Assembly: GCF_036116635.1 (NCBI RefSeq)
Contig: NZ_CP107995.1
Span: forward strand, 9,672,001-9,736,000
Direction: 5' to 3'
DNA from: Amycolatopsis sp. NBC_00345
Lineage (GTDB): Bacteria > Actinomycetota > Actinomycetes > Mycobacteriales > Pseudonocardiaceae
DNA: 64,000 bases
Shown: one piece after another, positions 15,624 through 23,947 of the stretch
Position numbering within the stretch: position 1 is the stretch's first letter
How the letters are laid out: the number at the start of each line of letters is the position of its first letter
The notes under the pieces: generated by a model
The model's database searches: none
Told to the model about the DNA's origin: nothing
The model's input: the letters and a program-made list of their open reading frames with translations, nothing else
Position numbers and translations under genes: made by a program

Positions 15624-16778
15624 ATGACAGCGAAGACAGTGCTGATTTCCGGAGCGGGCGTCGCCGGGCCGACACTCGCCTATTGGCTGGCCCGCGCCGG
15701 TTTCCGGCCCACCGTCGTCGAGCGGGCGGGCGGTCTGCGGTCGAGTGGGAGCCCGGTGGACGTGCGGGGCCCCGCCGCCGAGGTGGCCCGGAAGATGGGC
15801 CTGCTGTCGCGGCTGCGCGAGGCGGCCACCGACGTCACCGGCCTGAAGTTCGTGAACGACCGGGGAAAACGCGTCGGCCGGGTGACGCTGGACAACGCCG
15901 GGGGAGAGGACGTCGAGCTGAGCCGCACCGAGCTGGCGCGCATCCTCTACGAGGCGAGCCAGGACGAGGCCGAGTTCGTCTTCCATGACTCGGTGACGGC
16001 GCTGGAACAGGACGACGGCGGCGTGGACGTCACGTTCGAGAAAGGCGCTCCACGGCGGTTCGACCTCGTCGTCGGCGCGGACGGCCTGCACTCGGCCGTG
16101 CGCAAGCTGGCGTTCGGCGCGGAGACGACGTTCGTGGAGCACATGGGTGTGTACGTCGCGACTCTGCCGCTCGACGGTCCGGTGGCGGACCCGCACAACG
16201 TGGTCATGTACAACTCGCCGGGCCGCGCGGTCGCCGTGCACCCAGGCCGTGGGCATGACCATGGCCGTGGCATCGCGGCGTTCATGTACCGCGGCGCGGC
16301 CGTACCTGGTTTCGACCACCGCGACACCGCGCAGCACCGCCGCATGCTGGCCTCCGCATACGCCGGGGCCGGCTGGCGGGTGCCGGAGCTGCTCGAACAG
16401 GTCCGGCACGCGGACGACCTGTACCTCGACTCCGTCAGCCGGGTCCGCATGCCCGCCTGGTCCGCGGGCCGGATCGTGCTGGCCGGTGACGCGGCCTCGT
16501 GCGTCTCGCTGTTCGGAGACGGCTCGACCCTGGCGATGACCGGCGCGCACACGCTCGCCACCGCCCTGACCGAGTCGCCCGGCGACCACGTCGCCGCGTT
16601 CCGCCGGTACGAGACCACGCACCGGAAGCTGACGGCGCCGAAACAACGCAACGTTCCCGTCGCGGCGGCCCTGCTCATCCCCGCCACCCGCGCCGGCATG
16701 ACGGTCCGCAACCTGGGCACCCGCCTTGCACCGCTCGTCACCGCGGTGCAACGGATGACCACGGCCCGCAGCGCGTGA
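15624..16778 (+). CDS. FAD-dependent monooxygenase (TetX/PHBH-like)
   Basis: The 384-residue protein has the N-terminal FAD motif VLISGAGVAGPTLAYWLARAGF (GxGxxG, about residues 7-28), the second FAD/NAD motif FDLVVGADGLHSAVRK (about 149-164, DG motif) and the third motif GRIVLAGDAASCVSLFGDGSTL (about 280-301, GD motif). The order and GSPVDVRG near the start resemble TetX-type flavin hydroxylases. It would hydroxylate an aromatic or polyketide compound with NAD(P)H and O2, in detoxification or tailoring. It is divergent from the TetR gene with operators in between. Confidence 0.88.
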   Translation: MTAKTVLISGAGVAGPTLAYWLARAGFRPTVVERAGGLRSSGSPVDVRGPAAEVARKMGLLSRLREAATDVTGLKFVNDRGKRVGRVTLDNAGGEDVELSRTELARILYEASQDEAEFVFHDSVTALEQDDGGVDVTFEKGAPRRFDLVVGADGLHSAVRKLAFGAETTFVEHMGVYVATLPLDGPVADPHNVVMYNSPGRAVAVHPGRGHDHGRGIAAFMYRGAAVPGFDHRDTAQHRRMLASAYAGAGWRVPELLEQVRHADDLYLDSVSRVRMPAWSAGRIVLAGDAASCVSLFGDGSTLAMTGAHTLATALTESPGDHVAAFRRYETTHRKLTAPKQRNVPVAAALLIPATRAGMTVRNLGTRLAPLVTAVQRMTTARSA

Positions 16779-16854
16779 GCCGGCGGCGGAAATGAGTGGA
16801 CAGCGCACGGGGGAGCCGGTGTGATCGGGAGACATTCGAGGCCGGGGAGGCTGA

Positions 16855-17781
16855 GTGTCCACTGGGGACATGTCGTCCGACGAGGTGACCATCACCGTGG
16901 CCGTGGTGCGGCGGCTCGTGGCCGGGCAGTTCCCGGAGTGGGCCGAGCTGCCGGTGGTGCCGGTGCCGTCGCCCGGGGTGGACAACGCCACCTACCGGCT
17001 CGGCGAAACGATGTCGGTGCGGCTGCCGCGGTTCTCACGGTGGGAGGGGCAGGTGACGCGCGAGCAGCGCTGGCTGCCACGCCTCGCGCCGCACCTGCCG
17101 CTGGCCGTGCCGGTTCCGCTCGCGGTGGGCGCGGCGACGGCCGAGTACCCGTTCCCGTGGTCGGTCTACCGCTGGCTCGACGGCGAGCGTGCCGACCCGG
17201 AGCGGCTCACGGACCTGTGGCGCACGGCCCTCGACCTGGCGGGGTTTTTCCTTGCGCTGCAAGCTATCGATACCACCGACGGGCCGCCGCCGGAGTGGAG
17301 CAACGGTTTCCGCGGCGTCCCGATGGGGGATCCGCGCGATTCGGCTGTGGTGGAGTCGCGGCTGCGCACCAGGATCGCCGCGCTCGCGGGGCGCATCAAC
17401 ACCGACGCGGCGACGGAGGTGTTCGAGACGGCGCTGGCGGCACCCGCGTGGGACCGCCCACCAGTCTGGGTGCACGGCGATCCGGCCCCGGGCAACCTGC
17501 TGGCCCGCGACGGCCGCCTGTCGGCCGTGATCGACTTCGGCACCCTCGCAGTGGGCGACCCGGCCTGCGACCTCATCGTCGCGTGGACCCTCCTGGACGA
17601 CGATGCCCGCGGGGTCCTCCGTGAAGCCCTCGCCGTCGACGACGCCACGTGGGCGCGCGGCCGGGCCTGGGGACTGACCGCCGTGCTGCCGGACCCTTCT
17701 CGCCCTGTTGTGGAAGGGGAGGCCGACCGCTTCGACGCCCTCGTCGCCGACCTCCGGCGAACCGGGGATCCGTCCCGCTAG
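16855..17781 (+). CDS. Aminoglycoside phosphotransferase (APH)-family kinase
   Basis: The 308-residue protein has the APH/choline-kinase fold signature: the catalytic loop VWVHGDPAPGNLLARDGRL (HGDxxxxN, about residues 203-220) and the metal-binding VIDFGTLAVGDPACDL (D-F-G, about 223-238). The N-terminal lobe has NATYRLGETMSVRLPRF. It is close to macrolide/hygromycin-type phosphotransferase relatives of unknown substrate in actinomycetes, so antibiotic resistance should not be presumed. Start is GTG 16855; an in-frame ATG at 16870 is also possible. Confidence 0.85.
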   Translation: MSTGDMSSDEVTITVAVVRRLVAGQFPEWAELPVVPVPSPGVDNATYRLGETMSVRLPRFSRWEGQVTREQRWLPRLAPHLPLAVPVPLAVGAATAEYPFPWSVYRWLDGERADPERLTDLWRTALDLAGFFLALQAIDTTDGPPPEWSNGFRGVPMGDPRDSAVVESRLRTRIAALAGRINTDAATEVFETALAAPAWDRPPVWVHGDPAPGNLLARDGRLSAVIDFGTLAVGDPACDLIVAWTLLDDDARGVLREALAVDDATWARGRAWGLTAVLPDPSRPVVEGEADRFDALVADLRRTGDPSR

Positions 17782-17869
17782 GCCGAATGGTCCAAATTGC
17801 GGCACGGACGGAACCTCGCCCTCCACCTCGCCGTAACCACCTGGTGATCCATGGCCAGTGGAGGTGCCA

Positions 17870-20314
17870 GTGCGTAAGTCCTTGACCGTCCTCGGTGTCG
17901 CGGTGTTCGTCGCGGCCGGGGCGACGGGTGTGGCGGCGGCCGAGCCGTCGCAGCAGCAACTGCAGCAGTGGAACCAGCAGCAACAACAGGAACAGCGGCA
18001 GCAGAAACAGCAACAACAGCGGCAGCCACAGGCGAGATCCGTCGTGCTGATCACCGGTGACGTCGTCACCGTCCGGCCAGCTGGGGACGGGCGGGAGGTG
18101 TTCGACGTGCAGCCCGCGGCGCAGAAGGGGGCGGCGCGGTCGATCGTGCACCTCGGGCTCGGCGGGCGGGACTACGAGATCCCCGCGACCGCTCTGCCCT
18201 ACCTGGGCAAGGGGCTCGACCTCGGGCTCTTCGACGTGCACGCGCCCGCGGCCAACCAGCCGGACCGCGTGGCCGCGGCGGAGTTCGGCCGCAAGCTCGC
18301 CCGGCAGTACGACCAGGACCGTGCCCGCGGCAGCTTCGGGGGACAGGGGCTGTTCGCGAACGGCGCCCACTTCGGCAACGAGTCGCCGAAGGACGCGACG
18401 CCGAAGGGCGAGTTGCCGACCGACGAGACGCCGGAGACCGGGACGCCGACCAACGAGACGCCGGAGACCGAGACGCCGAAGACCGGGACGCCGAAGGACG
18501 CGACGCCGAAGGCTGGGGCGCCGAAGACTGGGACGTCGACCAACAAGCCGCCGACCGACGAGCCGCCGACCGACGAGTCGCCGACCGACGAGTCGCCGAC
18601 CGACGAGTCGCCGACCAACGAGCCGCCGAAGACCGAGACACCGCAGCAACAACCCCGCACGGTAATGAACACCGTCACCCTCGCTGCGAACGAGATCGAC
18701 GGCAAGCCGTCCGACACCGGCCTCGCCGTGTTGTACAACAACGACGACGCCACGTTGTTCGACGGGAACGAGGCCTCCAACACCTACTACGGCGGCGTCG
18801 CCAAGTTCAGTGCGCCCGCCGGGAACTACAGCGCGTTCAGCGTCTTCTTCACCACCGGCGCCGACGGCTCCGTCACCGAGGTGCGGGAGGTGGTGAACCC
18901 GGAGCTGACCGTCAAGGGCGACACCACCGTCCGCATGGATGCCGCCCGCGCCACCAGCAAGGTCACCTGGGTGACGCCGCGTCCGGCGCTTCTCGACGAC
19001 AACGGCTTCTTCATCCGCCGCGCCGCCAAAACCGGGCCGGCGCTCACGCTCGACTACGACGCCGGGCCCGGTGTGCCCGTCTGGGTTTCGCCGGTCGCCA
19101 AGGCCGTGCGGACCGGCGAACTGCAGTCGTACCCGTACTCGCGGCTCATCTCGCCGCCCGGACCGGGCACGCCGTATGAGTACCAGCTGCAGAAGGCGAC
19201 CGTCGGCACCATCCCGGGCCAGCGTTACGTCGTCACCGACAAGGACGTCGCCACGATCGACGCGAGCTACTACTCGGAGTTCGAGCTGGTGGGCCGCCAC
19301 CAGCAGACCGGCATGTTCTCCTTCGAGGACAGCGGCGGCCGCAGCAGCGTGCCGATCGCCTTGCCCCGCCGGCAAACCGAGTACGTCTCCGCGGCACCCG
19401 ACCTGCTCTGGTTCGGCGGGCTCGCGAAGTACGTCGACAGCACCGGCGGTTTCGAGGGCTGGTACGGCGCGCAGTACACGAACAGCGAGGTCTACCCGGC
19501 CGGCCGGCACTTCAGCGAGGGTTTCAACCAGTTCCCGCTGCACCCCACCGCGCACACCGCGGTCGGCCCGGCGATCAAGAACTCGTTCCTCACCGTGCCC
19601 GGCGCCGTGCGAAAGGGCGACGACGTCTCGGTGCTGCTCACGCCGTTCAGCGACAACCAGCCCGGGCACAACGGCATGGGGCTCTACGGCGAGTCGCGCG
19701 ACACCATCTCCGGGCATTACGTCCTCACCCAGGACGGGAAGACCGTCGCCGAAGGCGTGCCGGACGGGGACGTCAGCTTCAGCCAGCCGGTGAGCGCGAC
19801 GCCGTCGACGCTCGGGCTGACCGTTGATGCCGGCCGCCAGGGACCGAATTACCTGCTTTCGACGGCGAGTCACACCGAGTGGACCTGGCGTTCACAGCAC
19901 GTCGACGGCGGCGGGCTGCCCGCTCCGCTCGTGTGCGTCATCTCCCGGGGCGACGCGCCCGACCGGGCGTGCGCGGTCGAGCCGCTGCTCTCGCTGGGTT
20001 ACGCCGTCGGCGGGCTGGGCGTGAACGGTTCCGCGGCCGGCGGCGCGCAGACGCTCGACGTCACCGTGGGCCACCTGCAAGGTGCGGCCGGGAGCGCCGT
20101 CACCGGCACGACGGTGCAGTTCTCCACCGATGGCGGCAAGACCTGGCAGGACGCCACCGTCACCCCGGGCGCGAACGGCGTCTTCCACGCGGCCTACACC
20201 GTGACAGCCACCAGCATGCGCGGCACGGACGTGGCGTTGCGCGTCACCGCCGCCGACGCGGCCGGCGCCACGATCGCGGAGACGCTCACCGCCGCCTACC
20301 ACGTGAACTACTGA
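17870..20314 (+). CDS. Secreted subtilase-like protein lacking the S8 protease domain
   Basis: The 814-residue product begins with a Sec signal peptide (RKSLTVLGVAVFVAAGATGV, cut near AAAEP). A Gln-rich stretch follows, then a segment SVVLITGDVVTVRPAGDGRE ... ATALPYLGKGLDLGLFDVH, recalled as the N-terminal region of large actinobacterial S8 peptidases. A TP/E/K/D-rich low-complexity linker (about residues 165-265) comes next, then a long beta-rich region with an Ig-like end (GTTVQFSTDGGKTWQDATVT). I find no D-H-S subtilase triad (no GTSMAxP), so the linker seems to replace the catalytic domain. RBS GGAGG precedes GTG 17870. A secreted sedolisin gene follows 13 bp later. Confidence 0.75.
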   Translation: MRKSLTVLGVAVFVAAGATGVAAAEPSQQQLQQWNQQQQQEQRQQKQQQQRQPQARSVVLITGDVVTVRPAGDGREVFDVQPAAQKGAARSIVHLGLGGRDYEIPATALPYLGKGLDLGLFDVHAPAANQPDRVAAAEFGRKLARQYDQDRARGSFGGQGLFANGAHFGNESPKDATPKGELPTDETPETGTPTNETPETETPKTGTPKDATPKAGAPKTGTSTNKPPTDEPPTDESPTDESPTDESPTNEPPKTETPQQQPRTVMNTVTLAANEIDGKPSDTGLAVLYNNDDATLFDGNEASNTYYGGVAKFSAPAGNYSAFSVFFTTGADGSVTEVREVVNPELTVKGDTTVRMDAARATSKVTWVTPRPALLDDNGFFIRRAAKTGPALTLDYDAGPGVPVWVSPVAKAVRTGELQSYPYSRLISPPGPGTPYEYQLQKATVGTIPGQRYVVTDKDVATIDASYYSEFELVGRHQQTGMFSFEDSGGRSSVPIALPRRQTEYVSAAPDLLWFGGLAKYVDSTGGFEGWYGAQYTNSEVYPAGRHFSEGFNQFPLHPTAHTAVGPAIKNSFLTVPGAVRKGDDVSVLLTPFSDNQPGHNGMGLYGESRDTISGHYVLTQDGKTVAEGVPDGDVSFSQPVSATPSTLGLTVDAGRQGPNYLLSTASHTEWTWRSQHVDGGGLPAPLVCVISRGDAPDRACAVEPLLSLGYAVGGLGVNGSAAGGAQTLDVTVGHLQGAAGSAVTGTTVQFSTDGGKTWQDATVTPGANGVFHAAYTVTATSMRGTDVALRVTAADAAGATIAETLTAAYHVNY
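18390..18645 (+). repeat. 15-bp coding repeats (Thr-Pro-rich linker)
   Basis: Inside the secreted protein gene, units of about 15 bp related to GCCGACCGACGAGTC and ACGCCGAAGACCGAG encode repeated TPTDE / TPKTE / SPTDE pentapeptides. At least four neighbouring units near 18560-18625 are almost identical, showing recent slippage. This gives a flexible, charged spacer of variable length. Confidence 0.85.
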
Positions 20315-20327
20315 GGGGAAGTCCACT

Positions 20328-21455
20328 GTGTACCGAAGAGTGATCACCGTCGCGGCGGTGGTGGGGGCGGCGATCGTCGCCCCCACGGGAACAGCTGAGG
20401 CGAACGCGGTCCCGCGTGCGGTGTGCGGTGCCGTCGGGCCGACCCAGGCCCGTTGCTTTACCGAGTACGTGAGGGCGGCCGACGCGCCGGAGGGCTGGGG
20501 AGCGACCGACCTCGCGTCGGCCTATCGGCTGCCCGCCGACGCCGGGCCCGGTGACCTCGTGGCGATCTCCATCGCCTACGACTCGCCGGACCTGGAAGCC
20601 GACCTCAACACCTACCGCACTCAATACGGCCTGTCGCCGTGCACCTCGGCGAGCGGCTGCTTCCGCAAGGTGAACCAGAAGGGTGACGCGGCGCCGCTGC
20701 CCGTGGCGGACTACGGCTGGGGCCTGGAGTCCACTTTGGACGTGTCGATGGTATCGGCCGCCTGCCCGTCGTGCCGGATCCTGGTGGTGGAAGGGAACAG
20801 TCCGTCGTTTCCCGATCTCGCCGCCACGGAGGACGCGGCCGTACGGCTGGGCGCGAAGATCGTGACCAACAGTTACGGCGGGCGCGAGAGCGGCTTCTCG
20901 CTGTCGTATGCCGGCAGCTACCAGCACCCGGGCGTGACGACCGTGGTGTCCTCCGGCGACTCCGGGTTCACCGCGGCCAGCTTCCCGGCGGTGCTGCCGG
21001 ACGCGGTCGCCGTCGGCGGCACGACGCTGGCGAAGGACACGTCGGGGCGCGGCTGGGCGGAGTCGGCCTGGGCCGGGGCCGGCAGCGGCTGCTCGGCGTA
21101 CGTGGAGAAACCGTTGTGGCAGAAGGACAAGAGCTGCCGTAATCGCACGGTCGCGGACGTCTCCGCGGTCGCCGAGGGTCTGTCGCTGTACTACGACGGC
21201 AGCTGGGGCACGGTCGACGGGACGAGCGCGTCGGCGCCGTTCGTGGCGGGGCTGATCGCGCGGGCCGGGCACGCGGGCACGACGAGTGCGGCCACCGTTT
21301 ACGCGGGTGGGGCGCACTTCTTCGACGTCACCAGCGGCTCGAACGACGGCGCCACGGGTGGCGCGAAGTGCAGCGGCGACTACCTGTGCGTCGCGGCGGC
21401 CGGTTACGACGCGCCCACGGGCGTCGGCACGCCGGACGGATTGGCGGGCCTCTGA
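20328..21455 (+). CDS. Secreted sedolisin-like (S53) serine-carboxyl protease
   Basis: The 375-residue protein has a signal peptide (VITVAAVVGAAIVAPTGTAEA) and a sedolisin-type core: YGWGLESTLDVSMVSAACPSC (about residues 123-143; candidate E-x-x-x-D pair), VVSSGDSGF (about 205-213; oxyanion Asp) and GTSASAPFVAGL (about 298-309; Ser in the S-G/D-G-T-S-A motif). No long pro-domain is present, unlike full-length kumamolisin-type enzymes. It starts at GTG 20328 directly after the subtilase-like gene, so both are probably one operon. Likely role: extracellular protein degradation. Confidence 0.85.
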   Translation: MYRRVITVAAVVGAAIVAPTGTAEANAVPRAVCGAVGPTQARCFTEYVRAADAPEGWGATDLASAYRLPADAGPGDLVAISIAYDSPDLEADLNTYRTQYGLSPCTSASGCFRKVNQKGDAAPLPVADYGWGLESTLDVSMVSAACPSCRILVVEGNSPSFPDLAATEDAAVRLGAKIVTNSYGGRESGFSLSYAGSYQHPGVTTVVSSGDSGFTAASFPAVLPDAVAVGGTTLAKDTSGRGWAESAWAGAGSGCSAYVEKPLWQKDKSCRNRTVADVSAVAEGLSLYYDGSWGTVDGTSASAPFVAGLIARAGHAGTTSAATVYAGGAHFFDVTSGSNDGATGGAKCSGDYLCVAAAGYDAPTGVGTPDGLAGL

Positions 21456-21460
21456 GAAAC

Positions 21461-21512
21461 GCCGTCCGGCCGGGCCCGTGACATCTGTCAGGCCCGGTTC
21501 CGGCCGGACGGC
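21461..21512 (+). terminator. Long hairpin after the protease gene
   Basis: GCCGTCCGGCCGG (21461-21473) pairs with CCGGCCGGACGGC (21500-21512), with further inner pairing between GGGCCCG and the following CGGGCC-like sequence. It starts five bases after the protease stop and ends before the next gene, fitting an intrinsic terminator. Confidence 0.85.
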
Positions 21513-21549
21513 ATACCTCCGGCAGCCCCGCCGCCGCGAGGCTGAGCGC

Positions 21550-22200
21550 ATGACGACGAACAAGGGCGGGCCCGGCGACGTGGCCCGGATGCTGGCGATC
21601 GACGTGGCGCTGCCCACGGGGGCGTACTACGCGCTGCACGCGATGGGGGTGAGCACGTTCGCGGCGCTTGCGCTGAGCGGCGTGATCCCACTGGCGCGGA
21701 CGCTGCTGCAGTTCGCCCGCGAGCGCACGCTGAACGGCCTCGCTCTGGTGGTGCTGGCGACGAACGTCGCGGGCATGATCCTGACCTTCGTCTCCGGTGA
21801 CGCCCGGATGATGATCGCGAAGGACTCCATTGGCAGCGGCGTGACGGGCGTGGTGATCCTGGTATCGGCCGCCACGGCGCGCCCGCTGCTCACCGCCGCC
21901 CTCCGCCCGTTCCTCACCAACGGCGACGCCGCGCGCGAGACAGCGTGGGAGCGTCTCATGACCGGCCCGGGCCGCTTCTCGTCGATCCTCCGCCGCGCGA
22001 GCGTCGTGTGGGGCTGTGCTTTTGTGCTGGAGAGCGCCGCCCGCGTGGTCGGCGCCTTCACCCTCCCGATCGACACGATGGTCTGGCTGGGCACGGTGAT
22101 CTTCGTGGCGGCCCTCCTGACGTCGATGGTCCTGACCGGCGTCGTGACCAGCCGGGCGGGGGCCCTGATGGCTAGCGAAACCGAGCTGGTGGCGGCCTGA
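21550..22200 (+). CDS. VC0807-family integral membrane protein
   Basis: The 216-residue protein has about six hydrophobic segments and the pattern of the VC0807 family, recalled from similar actinobacterial proteins: DVALPTGAYYALHAMGVSTF, then ALALSGVIPLARTLLQFARER and a middle FVSGDARMMIAKDSIGSGVTG (about residues 78-98). The function of the family is unknown. ATG 21550 is preceded by a GAGG-rich stretch. It is separated from the protease gene by a terminator and ends 77 bp before the decarboxylase gene, so it is probably transcribed alone. Confidence 0.8.
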   Translation: MTTNKGGPGDVARMLAIDVALPTGAYYALHAMGVSTFAALALSGVIPLARTLLQFARERTLNGLALVVLATNVAGMILTFVSGDARMMIAKDSIGSGVTGVVILVSAATARPLLTAALRPFLTNGDAARETAWERLMTGPGRFSSILRRASVVWGCAFVLESAARVVGAFTLPIDTMVWLGTVIFVAALLTSMVLTGVVTSRAGALMASETELVAA

Positions 22201-22277
22201 CCGGCGCCGGGATCGTGAGATGCGATCCGCTATAACCGCAGGTAGATTCGCGGTCGTGACCTTGACAGAGGCTGCTC

Positions 22278-23012
22278 ATGCGTGAGGACGAGGTCCGCGC
22301 GCAGCTCACCACGCCGCTGGCCGCGCCGGCGTTCCCGCGCGGGCCGTACCGGTTCACCGACCGGGAATACCTGAACATCACCTACCGGACGGACCCGGAC
22401 GCGTTGCGGGCGCTGGTGCCCGAGCCGTTGCGGGTCGGCGAGCCGCTGGTGCGGTTCGAGGTGATGCGGATGCCCGACGTGACCGGGCTGGGCGACTACA
22501 CCGAGTCCGGGCAGGTCGCGATGGTCACCTACGACGGCGAACCCGGCGAGTTCACCCTCGGCATGTACGTGGACAGCCTGCCCGCCATCGCGAGCGGGCG
22601 CGAGGTCGCCGCGTACCCGAAGAAGCTCGGGGCACCGAAGCTCTTTGTCGACTCAGACACGCTCGTCGGCACACTCGACTACGGCTCGATCCGCGTCGCG
22701 CTCGCCACCATGGGCTACAAACACCGTGAACTGGACAAAAGCGTTGCCCGCCAAGAGCTGACCGCGCCGACGTACATGCTCAAGATCGTGCCCGGCTACG
22801 ACGGGAAGCCGCGGATCTGCGAGCTGGCGCGCAGCCAGATCAGCGACCTCACGGTCAAGGGCGCGTGGACCGGCCCCGCCCGGCTGCACCTGGTCGCGCA
22901 CGCGCTCGCGCCACTGGCCGACCTGCCCGTGCTGGAGGTCGTCTCCGCGAGCCACCTGCTCACCGACCTGACACTGGGCCGCGCGGCCGCGGTGCACGAC
23001 TACCTCGCCTGA
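22278..23012 (+). CDS. Acetoacetate decarboxylase family protein
   Basis: The 244-residue protein shows the Adc fold signatures: YLNITYRTDPDALRALVPEPL (about residues 35-55), GEFTLGMYVDSLPAIASGRE and REVAAYPKKLGAPKL (about 112-126), where the Lys pair matches the Schiff-base Lys region of acetoacetate decarboxylase. NYxMxKxxPG-like YMLKIVPGYDGKPRICEL follows. It would decarboxylate a beta-keto acid, classically acetoacetate to acetone, but the superfamily also includes aldolase-dehydratases. It is first in an apparent operon with a 3-hydroxyacyl-CoA dehydrogenase (11-bp gap). Confidence 0.88.
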   Translation: MREDEVRAQLTTPLAAPAFPRGPYRFTDREYLNITYRTDPDALRALVPEPLRVGEPLVRFEVMRMPDVTGLGDYTESGQVAMVTYDGEPGEFTLGMYVDSLPAIASGREVAAYPKKLGAPKLFVDSDTLVGTLDYGSIRVALATMGYKHRELDKSVARQELTAPTYMLKIVPGYDGKPRICELARSQISDLTVKGAWTGPARLHLVAHALAPLADLPVLEVVSASHLLTDLTLGRAAAVHDYLA

Positions 23013-23023
23013 GGAGCAACCAC

Positions 23024-23947
23024 ATGAAGGCCACCATCGTCGGAGCCGGGGTCATCGGCGTTTCGTGGGCCGGGCTGATGCTGTCGCGCGGGCTCGAGGT
23101 GACGGTCAGTGACCCGGCGCCGGATATCGAGGCGCAGGTGCGCGCGGGGCTCGCCGAGCTGGTCCCGGCGCTGCGTGAGCTGGGCCTGCCGGCCGACGGC
23201 CTCGAGGCGCGGCTGAGCTTTGAGGCGGACCTCGCCACCGCCGTCGCGGGCGCCGGTGTCGTGCAGGAGAACGGGCCCGAGCGGCTCGACCTCAAGCACA
23301 AGATCTGGTCGACGATCGAGGCCGCCGCGCCGGCGGACGCGCTGTTTCTGACCTCGACCTCGGGCATCCCCGCCACCGAGATCGCCACCGCGCTCCAACG
23401 GCCGGAGCGCCTCATCGTCGGCCACCCGTTCAACCCGCCGCACCTGATCCCGCTGGTCGAGGTGGTGCCGGGGGAGCGGACGTCGGCGGAGACGGTCGAA
23501 CGGGCCGTCGAGTTCTACCGGAGCCTGGGCAAGAAGCCGATCGTGCTGGGCAAGGAGGTGCCGGGTTTCGTCGCGAACCGGCTGCAGGCCGCGATCTTCC
23601 GCGAATGCGTGCACCTGGTCGCCGACGGCGTGGTGACCGAGCAGCAGTTGGACGACGTCGTCACGTCCTCGCTGGGGCAGCGGTGGGCGGTGAGCGGGCC
23701 GTTCCTGAGCTTCCACCTCGGCGGCGGCGCGGGCGGACTGCCGCACTTCCTCGAGCACCTCGGTCCCGGCCTGCGCAAACGCTGGGGCCAGCTGGGCACG
23801 CCGGACCTCGACGAGCCCACCGTCGCGCTGCTGAGCGAGCAGGCCGCCGGGTTCGGCGGGACGGTCGACGAACTGGCGAAGGCCCGTGACACCGCGCAGA
23901 TCGCCGTGATGAAGGCGCTGGGCACCACTCCCGGACAGGAGTCCTGA
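23024..23947 (+). CDS. 3-hydroxyacyl-CoA dehydrogenase family (carnitine 3-dehydrogenase-like)
   Basis: The 307-residue NAD-dependent enzyme starts MKATIVGAGVIGVSWAGLML (GxGxxG) and has VVQENGPERLDLKHKIW, LTSTSGIPATEIATAL and the signature GHPFNPPHLIPLVEVVPGERT (about residues 130-150), with catalytic His in GHPFN. The C-terminal domain holds VPGFVANRLQAAIFRECVHL. The HPFNPPH form and protein length fit the single-domain group that includes L-carnitine dehydrogenase and lambda-crystallin relatives. It should oxidise a 3-hydroxy acid or acyl-CoA. The stop overlaps the CoA-transferase start (TGATG), so the two are coupled. Confidence 0.88.
   Translation: MKATIVGAGVIGVSWAGLMLSRGLEVTVSDPAPDIEAQVRAGLAELVPALRELGLPADGLEARLSFEADLATAVAGAGVVQENGPERLDLKHKIWSTIEAAAPADALFLTSTSGIPATEIATALQRPERLIVGHPFNPPHLIPLVEVVPGERTSAETVERAVEFYRSLGKKPIVLGKEVPGFVANRLQAAIFRECVHLVADGVVTEQQLDDVVTSSLGQRWAVSGPFLSFHLGGGAGGLPHFLEHLGPGLRKRWGQLGTPDLDEPTVALLSEQAAGFGGTVDELAKARDTAQIAVMKALGTTPGQES

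Noticed and set aside
16855..17781. Calling the APH-like kinase an antibiotic resistance gene
   Set aside because: The fold is shared by many kinases with other substrates, and no substrate-specific residues could be recognised.
17573..19873. A 766-residue open frame on the minus strand
   Set aside because: It is antisense to the APH-like and secreted-protein genes, has low-complexity Arg/Leu/Gly-rich sequence and no domain. High GC keeps the opposite strand open.
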